From positions 1-11,733 of the forward strand of contig CALVSV010000028.1 in NCBI GenBank assembly GCA_944359595.1: a DNA stretch of 11,733 nucleotides. The letters run 5' to 3'. Shown one piece after another: positions 6,468-11,733 of the stretch. Made by a program: the position numbers and the translations under genes. Below the pieces are notes generated by a model that made no database searches, was not told the origin of the DNA, and worked only from the letters and a program-made list of their open reading frames with translations. The DNA is from an uncultured Bacilli bacterium (GTDB taxonomy: Bacteria > Bacillota_I > Bacilli_A > RF39 > UBA660). The stretch's first letter is position 1. The number at the start of each line of letters is the position of its first letter.

Positions 6468-6845
6468 ATGAAAAAGAAAATAATTTTTTTTATATTATTA
6501 ATATTATTAATTAGTTATTTATTTCTAGGAAAGTATTTTAATATTTATATAGAATGTCCATTTAATAAAATTACAGGATTATATTGCCCAGGATGTGGGA
6601 TAACACGAATGTTTTACTCTATATTACAATTAGATTTCTATCAAGCGTTTAGATATAATCCATTATTATTTATAACATTACCAATATTTATGTTCTTTGT
6701 AATAAATGCAATATTTACTAAAAAAAGGGCATTATATTTAAGATTATCTAATAAATTATTATATCTTATAATATGTATTTTTATTGTATATGGTGTGTTA
6801 AGAAATATTTCAATCTTTTCATTTTTAGCTCCGTGTACTGTATGA
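6468..6845 (+). CDS. DUF2752 membrane protein
   Basis: This 125-residue protein has a hydrophobic N-terminal segment (5-20), then the DUF2752 signature: CPFNKITGLYCPGCGITR (30-47), with Cys30, Cys40 and Cys43, followed by LDFYQAFRYNPL. Further membrane segments lie at about 66-83 and 97-112, and the end APCTV carries another Cys. The invariant CPGCG looks able to bind metal or be redox active, but the family has no established function. The ATG at 6468 has no Shine-Dalgarno sequence because the terminator T run occupies that position. No other early start fits, so expression may be weak. Its TGA stop overlaps the ribosome site of ogt-tag, implying translational coupling. Confidence 0.8.
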   Translation: MKKKIIFFILLILLISYLFLGKYFNIYIECPFNKITGLYCPGCGITRMFYSILQLDFYQAFRYNPLLFITLPIFMFFVINAIFTKKRALYLRLSNKLLYLIICIFIVYGVLRNISIFSFLAPCTV

Positions 6846-6854
6846 GGTGATGAT

Positions 6855-7874
6855 ATGTATACTAATGTTTATTATTCTCCAATTGGGGAAATATATTTAC
6901 AAAGCGATGGAAAATTTTTGACAGGATTATCGTTTGAAAATAAATATCATGATTGTATAATTAAAAATTTAGATATATTTGATATAACAAAAAAATGGCT
7001 TAACATATATTTTGATGGTAAAATACCAGATTTTTTTCCGAAAATAAAACTTATTAATGTTACTAAATTTAGACGTGATGTATTAAATATTACTAAAGAT
7101 ATACCATATGGAAAAACTATAACGTATTCTGATATTACAAAACAAATTATAAAAAATAATAACATTAAAAATATGTCATCACAAGCTGTTGGTAGTGCGC
7201 TAAAAAATAATCCTATTTGTATTATAATACCTTGTCATAGAGTAATTAGTAAAAATGGGAAATTAACTGGTTATGCTTATGGTATAGATAAAAAAAAGAA
7301 ATTATTAGATATAGAAAATAATAATATAAAAAGATGTAGTTGGTGTAATTTAAATAATAAAAAATATATTGATTATCATGACAATGAATGGGGAGTGTTT
7401 AACTGTGATGATAAATATTTGTTAGAAATGTTGATACTTGAAATGTTTCAAGCAGGTTTATCATGGGAATGTATTTTAAATAAAAGAGAGAGTTTTAGAG
7501 AATCTTTTGACAATTTTAATATAGATAAGATATGTTTATACGATAATAATAAAATAGAAGAATTACTTAATAATAAAAATATTATTAGAAATAAATTAAA
7601 GATTAATGCAAGTATTAATAATGCGAAAATATTTAAAAATATAGTATCAGAGTATGGGTCTTTTTATAATTATTTAAAGACGTTTACACATGGTAAAATA
7701 ATATATGAAATAAATAAAACTACTAATACTATATCAGATAATATATCTGAAAATTTAAAATATAGAGGTATGAAATTTGTAGGTAGTACGACAATTTATG
7801 CATATTTACAAGCTATTGGTGTAATTTATTCACACGAAAGTAACTGTTATTTAAATAAACCCAACAAAAATTAA
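6855..7874 (+). CDS. ogt-tag: Fusion of O6-methylguanine-DNA methyltransferase and 3-methyladenine DNA glycosylase I
   Basis: Two alkylation-repair enzymes form one 339-residue polypeptide. Residues 1-158 are an Ogt-type suicide methyltransferase: PYGKTITYSDI (84-94), SQAVGSALKNNP (109-120), the acceptor motif PCHRV (126-130) with Cys127, GKLTGYAYG (135-143) and the closing LLDIE. Residues 159-333 are a complete Tag glycosylase, which excises 3-methyladenine. It shows Cys161 (and Cys164), YHDNEWGV with His175, LEMFQAGLSW (195-204) with Glu196 matching the Tag catalytic Glu, RGMKFVGSTTIYAYLQAIG, and the zinc ligands His327 and Cys331. All expected catalytic and zinc residues are present. No stop or restart lies at the junction (about 155-160). 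AGGTGA (6845-6850) precedes the ATG and overlaps the DUF2752 stop. Both repair O- and N-methyl lesions, so fusion gives one-step co-expression. Confidence 0.93.
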   Translation: MYTNVYYSPIGEIYLQSDGKFLTGLSFENKYHDCIIKNLDIFDITKKWLNIYFDGKIPDFFPKIKLINVTKFRRDVLNITKDIPYGKTITYSDITKQIIKNNNIKNMSSQAVGSALKNNPICIIIPCHRVISKNGKLTGYAYGIDKKKKLLDIENNNIKRCSWCNLNNKKYIDYHDNEWGVFNCDDKYLLEMLILEMFQAGLSWECILNKRESFRESFDNFNIDKICLYDNNKIEELLNNKNIIRNKLKINASINNAKIFKNIVSEYGSFYNYLKTFTHGKIIYEINKTTNTISDNISENLKYRGMKFVGSTTIYAYLQAIGVIYSHESNCYLNKPNKN

Positions 7875-7891
7875 ATTATTTTGTTAGGTTT
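7857..7891 (-). terminator. Shared terminator between ogt-tag and the metal-export operon
   Basis: Arms 7857-7869 and 7879-7891 pair over 13 positions. The single C-A mismatch on the plus strand is a U-G pair on the minus strand, so it folds best for transcripts of the copA operon. T-rich sequence follows on the plus side and a shorter one on the minus side. Confidence 0.65.
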
Positions 7892-7896
7892 ATTTA

Positions 7897-10080
7897 TTAT
7901 TTTAATCTTAATGTATTTAAAACAACAGTTAGACTACTAATTGTCATAGCTATACTGGCTATCATTGGAGTTATACTAATTCCAGCAAAATTAAATATTC
8001 CTGTAGCTATTAATATCATCAATGTATTATATAAAAATGCCCAAAATAAATTTTGTTTAATAATTTTATTTGTTTTCTTACTTATGTTTATCATTTCAAT
8101 AATATCATATAAATCATTATTAATTAATATAACGTCAGATGAATCTATTGCTATGTCAGTTGCGCTTTTTATACTAACTCCTATATCTGATGAGGTAAGT
8201 GCAGGACTATCATTTATTCCATCACCACACATCATAACTGTTTTTTTATTTTGCTTCAATTTTTTAATAATATTTAGTTTTTCGCTAGGTAATACATTAG
8301 ATATTACTTTATCTATATTTATTTTATCAGCAACGGTATTAGCAATTTTTTGATTATCACCTGTAAGCATTATAGGCTCTATATTAATTTCTTTTATCTT
8401 ATTTATAACATTACTAATATTTTTTCTAATAATATCATTAACTTCAATAGTAGCTAAAACTTTATTATTATTAGCTAGATATATAATCGTTGCTGTAGAA
8501 TTCTCAATATTTTTTTGAGTAGTTAAATCAATATTATATTTTTTTAATAATTTTAAATTACCAATAATATATTTTTTATTTTTAATTGTACCAATAACTC
8601 CTAATCCATCTAACGATTTAAAATTATTTACTGTCAACTTCTCTATATTTTTTTCATCTAAATAAGATTTAAATGCACTAGCTATTGGATGATTACTTTT
8701 ATTTTCTATACTTCCTATTATTTGCAATATTTCATCATTAGTTTTATTACTATAATTTATAATATTTTCAATTTTTAGTGTGCCATATGTTAAAGTTCCT
8801 GTCTTATCAAAAACTATAGTATCTATTTTTGATAAAAGTTCTAATACTTCACTATTTTTTATTAATATACCATGATTTGCACATTTACCTAAAGAAATTA
8901 CTAAGGCTAGTGGGGTAGCTAAACCCAAGCTACAAGGACATGCAACAACTAATATAGTTACAAATGTTATTATTGCTTTATTAAATGTAAATCCTAACAC
9001 TAAGTAAATTAAGAATGTTATTATAGCTATTATAATTATAGTAGGTACAAAATAGCTTGAAATTTTATCAACTAATTTAGATATAGGTGTTTTAGTATTA
9101 CTAGCTTCTACTACTAATTTTACTATTTCAGAAATAGTTGAGTTTTTCCCAATCTTTTTAGCCTTATATTCGATATAACTATCTAAATTTATACTTCCTG
9201 CAATTATCATATCGCCTTTCTTTTTAGTAACTGGCATACTTTCACCAGTTAAAAATGATTCATCTATATGCACTGTACCTTTTATTATATTTCCATCAAC
9301 AGCTATTCTCTCGCCTGGTTTTGAAACTACAATATCATCTACTTTTATTTCATCAATAGAAACTTTTTTTTCTTTTCCTTCAAATAAAATAATAGCTTCT
9401 TTAGGAGTAATAGTAACAAGTTTTTTTATTGCTTCTTTAGTTTTATTTTTACTTATACTGTCAATAAATCTACCTAATTTAACAAAATATATAACCATGA
9501 TAACAGATTCAAAATATAATTGATTAACAATATTATTATTTCCCATGAATAATAATATCATATTATATATGCTATAACCAAAACTACATAAAACACCGAT
9601 ACTGACTAATGTATCCATATTAGGTGAAGCATGTATTAAGTTTTTATATCCATTTTTCAATATATCAATACCGTATAAAATATATAATATAGAAAATATA
9701 AATAGAAAACTAGTATAACTAATTGGATTAGTATTTTTATTTAATATATTTAATATTGGTAACCCAAATAAATTCGATAACATAACATATACAAACAATA
9801 TAGATAATAAAGTAAATATAATAAACAATATCTTATTTTTATTGTTATTATTTAATTTAATATCATTAAATTCTCCTAAACTTTTAAATCCAGCATTTTG
9901 AACAAAATTATTTAAATCGGCAACTTTTAATATGCTTTCATCATATTCAATACTTGCATTAGACATAACTAAATTTACATTAGCATCAATTATACCATTT
10001 TGTTTTTTTAAATATTTTTCTAACCCACTAGAGCAAGCGCTACATGTCATCCCCTCAATACTCAAAATTATTTTCTTCAT
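7897..10080 (-). CDS. copA: Copper-exporting P1B-type ATPase CopA
   Basis: CopA pumps Cu(I) out of the cytoplasm using ATP. The 727-residue protein carries one N-terminal HMA domain with GMTCSAC (Cys13, Cys16). The actuator-domain TGES is at 278-281, the membrane metal-binding CPC at 381-383, and the phosphorylation motif DKTGT at 425-429. The nucleotide-domain His-Pro is at 464-465 and GDGINDSP at 619-626. The copper-type residues are present: Tyr-Asn (684-685) in the seventh membrane helix and the M-x2-SS pattern (712-716) in the eighth. A single HMA and this length are usual for Firmicutes. It starts 2 bases after the small HMA gene and is last in the operon. Only a weak GTGGA lies upstream, within the preceding gene, so coupling is likely. 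Confidence 0.95.
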   Translation of the reverse strand: MKKIILSIEGMTCSACSSGLEKYLKKQNGIIDANVNLVMSNASIEYDESILKVADLNNFVQNAGFKSLGEFNDIKLNNNNKNKILFIIFTLLSILFVYVMLSNLFGLPILNILNKNTNPISYTSFLFIFSILYILYGIDILKNGYKNLIHASPNMDTLVSIGVLCSFGYSIYNMILLFMGNNNIVNQLYFESVIMVIYFVKLGRFIDSISKNKTKEAIKKLVTITPKEAIILFEGKEKKVSIDEIKVDDIVVSKPGERIAVDGNIIKGTVHIDESFLTGESMPVTKKKGDMIIAGSINLDSYIEYKAKKIGKNSTISEIVKLVVEASNTKTPISKLVDKISSYFVPTIIIIAIITFLIYLVLGFTFNKAIITFVTILVVACPCSLGLATPLALVISLGKCANHGILIKNSEVLELLSKIDTIVFDKTGTLTYGTLKIENIINYSNKTNDEILQIIGSIENKSNHPIASAFKSYLDEKNIEKLTVNNFKSLDGLGVIGTIKNKKYIIGNLKLLKKYNIDLTTQKNIENSTATIIYLANNNKVLATIEVNDIIRKNISNVINKIKEINIEPIMLTGDNQKIANTVADKINIDKVISNVLPSEKLNIIKKLKQNKKTVMMCGDGINDSPALTSSDIGVSIKSATDIAIDSSDVILINNDLYDIIEMINISKKTNKIIKQNLFWAFLYNTLMILIATGIFNFAGISITPMIASIAMTISSLTVVLNTLRLK

Positions 10081-10082
10081 AT

Positions 10083-10292
10083 TTAATTATCCACTACTTT
10101 AAAATCTAAATCGTTTATGGTATTAATTATTTTATCTAATGGTATATCATTTTTATATATAATAATTACTTCATTTTTTTTATAATTTGCTTTTACTTTA
10201 TATATTTCATTATAAATTCTTAGGGCGTTTATAAGTCTATTTTCACAACCTTTACATTTCATATTTTCTACATATAATTTAATTTTCATCAT
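10083..10292 (-). CDS. Small HMA metal-binding protein (CopZ-like)
   Basis: This 69-residue single HMA domain has the metal motif MKCKGC (residues 11-16) followed by an amphipathic helix and the usual beta-alpha-beta-beta-alpha-beta length. Such proteins deliver Cu(I) to ATPases (CopZ) or bind Zn/Cd as detached domains. The motif here has Lys-Cys-Lys rather than the common Met-Thr-Cys of copper chaperones, so the metal is not certain. AGGAG (10302-10306) within the last codons of the upstream ATPase gene lies 9 bases before ATG 10292; the adjacent ATG at 10289 is an alternative. Two-base gaps on both sides show it is an integral part of the operon. It may serve CopA, or be the soluble metal-binding domain of the zinc-type pump. 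Confidence 0.85.
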   Translation of the reverse strand: MMKIKLYVENMKCKGCENRLINALRIYNEIYKVKANYKKNEVIIIYKNDIPLDKIINTINDLDFKVVDN

Positions 10293-10294
10293 AA

Positions 10295-11733
10295 TTATTT
10301 TCTCCTAACTTTAAGCATTCTTAATGAATTTAATATGGCGATTATAGATACACCAACATCGGCAAAAACTGCTTCCCACATTGTAGATATACCTAATACA
10401 GCAAATATTAAAACTATTATTTTAACTGAAATTGCGAACACAATATTTTGTTTTACAATTTTCATTGTTTTATGTGACAATTTTATGGCTTCAACTATTT
10501 TTGATAATTCATCAGTCATTATTACAATATCAGATGCTTCTATTGCACTATCAGTTCCTATGCTTCCCATAGATATTCCAATATCGGCTAAAGCAAGCAC
10601 TGGTGCATCATTAATACCATCACCTACAAATATTAATTTACCTATTGAATTTGCATTAAATTTTTCAACTATTTTAACTTTATCTTGTGGCAACAAATCT
10701 GTGTAAACCTTATCTATTTTTAATTTATCGGCAACGTAATTTCCAATATCTTTTTTATCGCCAGTAAGCATTATAATATTTTTTATATTTTGTTCTTTTA
10801 ACTTTATTATAGTATTGTATGCATCATTTTTTATTGTATCAGAAATTAAAATATTACCAATATATTTATTATCTAGTGCAACATATATAATTGTACCAAC
10901 ACCATTAAATTTATTAAAATTTATTTTATGTTTTTCTAATAATTTTTCATTACCAACTAATATTTTATGATTATCTATTTTTGCCTCAATACCTAAACCT
11001 GCGATTTCTTTAATCGATTTTATTTTTTTATTATCAATTTTTTTGTTATATTTATTTTTAACTGCAGTAGCAATAGGATGTAATGAATAATTTTCTGCAT
11101 AACATACATATTTAAGTAATTCTTCATCTGTTACATTAATAGAATTAATTTTTTGAATTTCAAATATACCCTTAGTTAATGTACCAGTTTTATCAAAAAC
11201 TATAGTATCAGCTTTTGACAACAACTCTAAATAATTACTCCCTTTTATTAATATTCCAAGCTTGCTTGCTCCTCCTATTCCGCCGAAAAAACTTAATGGG
11301 ATTGATATAACCAGTGCACATGGACATGATACAACTAAAAACGATAAAGCTCTATACAACCAAGTATTAAATGATGCATCAGTAATTAGTGGTACAACAG
11401 TAGCAAGTATTAGCGCTATAAATACAACGATCGGTGTATAAAAGGATGCAAATTTAGTAATAAAATTTTCTGATTTGGATTTTTTATTGCTTGCATTTTC
11501 AACTAAATCTAAAATTTTACTTACTGTTGATTGTTTAAAAGTTTTAGTTACTCTAACTTTAATAACTCCACTTAGATTTATACTTCCGCTAAGTACTTCA
11601 TCATTTATAGTAATACTTCTAGGTATTATTTCACCAGTTAAAGCTTTTGTATCTATATTTGATGAACCATCTATAACTATACCATCAAGTGGGATTTTCT
11701 CACCTGGTTTAACAATAATTAAATCATTAATTT
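10295..11733 (-). CDS. zntA: Zinc/cadmium/lead-type P1B ATPase, N-terminus outside the window
   Basis: The frame is open from the right edge to a TAA at 10297-10295 (478 codons visible), so the gene is 5'-partial. Visible in order: KPGEKIPLDG of the actuator domain, the actuator loop ALTGEIIPR (TGE at 11638-11630), membrane helices, and SCPCALVISIPL (CPC at 11326-11318). The phosphorylated Asp of DKTGT is at 11194-11192, followed by SLHPIA and GDGINDAP. NIVFAISVK in helix 7 and DVGVS in helix 8 (Lys and Asp-x-Gly) mark the P1B-2 class that exports Zn(II), Cd(II) and Pb(II), unlike the copper pattern of its neighbour. The actuator motif is TGEI where most family members have TGES. A TTG at 11359 is internal to a membrane helix and not a start. 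It is followed at 2 bases by the HMA gene. Confidence 0.92.
   Translation of the reverse strand, partial: INDLIIVKPGEKIPLDGIVIDGSSNIDTKALTGEIIPRSITINDEVLSGSINLSGVIKVRVTKTFKQSTVSKILDLVENASNKKSKSENFITKFASFYTPIVVFIALILATVVPLITDASFNTWLYRALSFLVVSCPCALVISIPLSFFGGIGGASKLGILIKGSNYLELLSKADTIVFDKTGTLTKGIFEIQKINSINVTDEELLKYVCYAENYSLHPIATAVKNKYNKKIDNKKIKSIKEIAGLGIEAKIDNHKILVGNEKLLEKHKINFNKFNGVGTIIYVALDNKYIGNILISDTIKNDAYNTIIKLKEQNIKNIIMLTGDKKDIGNYVADKLKIDKVYTDLLPQDKVKIVEKFNANSIGKLIFVGDGINDAPVLALADIGISMGSIGTDSAIEASDIVIMTDELSKIVEAIKLSHKTMKIVKQNIVFAISVKIIVLIFAVLGISTMWEAVFADVGVSIIAILNSLRMLKVRRK

Noticed and set aside
10295..11359. The zinc-type ATPase as a 354-residue protein starting at TTG 11359
   Set aside because: The frame is open to the window edge and encodes the actuator domain and membrane helices upstream, so the TTG is an internal Leu in a membrane helix.
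1..11733. Mycoplasma-type code (TGA as Trp)
   Set aside because: Trp is encoded by TGG in all recognised genes, and TGA ends the DUF2752 gene exactly at the next gene's ribosome site.
1..11733. tRNA or rRNA genes, CRISPR arrays, insertion sequences
   Set aside because: No cloverleaf-like sequence, regularly spaced repeats, transposase frames or terminal inverted repeats were seen.

Overview
The window is very AT-rich (roughly a quarter G+C by eye) and uses TAA and TGA as stops with TGG for Trp, i.e. the ordinary bacterial code. Clear AGGAG/GGTGA-type ribosome sites, near-consensus TTGACA-17-TATAAT promoters and the protein families point to a low-G+C Firmicute, probably an uncultured gut Bacilli lineage with a reduced genome. 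This placement is inference; there is no rRNA or marker gene to settle it.

Left part (1-1775, plus strand apart from one RNA): the tail of an unidentified gene; a DUF3800 gene that has lost its N-terminal part; a compact small-RNA gene on the opposite strand that runs into the DUF3800 stop codon (promoter, three hairpins, terminator in about 80 nt); a tiny membrane-protein frame broken at an A8 run; and a stand-alone HD-domain phosphohydrolase ending in a 23-bp perfect hairpin terminator shared with recG.

Middle (1777-7874): ung and recG form a minus-strand DNA-repair pair with their own promoter. Upstream of them is a secreted, C-terminally anchored surface protein. A divergent intergenic region of about 190 bp carries two promoters, each with a perfect palindrome between its -35 and -10 boxes. 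Rightward come a DUF4234 membrane protein, a DUF2752 membrane protein and a fusion of an O6-alkylguanine methyltransferase (Ogt type) with 3-methyladenine glycosylase I (Tag), so two alkylation-repair activities sit in one polypeptide.

Right part (7897-11733, minus strand): a tightly packed metal-export operon. Its order of transcription is a zinc/cadmium/lead-type P1B ATPase (N-terminus beyond the window), a 69-residue HMA metal-binding protein, and a copper-type P1B ATPase (CopA), with 2-nt gaps. A hairpin shared with the convergent ogt-tag gene ends it.

The most interesting element is the small RNA next to the DUF3800 remnant. It fits the published class of DUF3800-associated RNA motifs, whose function is unknown, and here the RNA looks intact while the protein gene looks decayed. 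Other items worth a second look are the slippery A8 run in the small membrane-protein frame, the paired promoter palindromes, the Ogt-Tag fusion and the altered actuator motif (TGEI) in the zinc-type ATPase.
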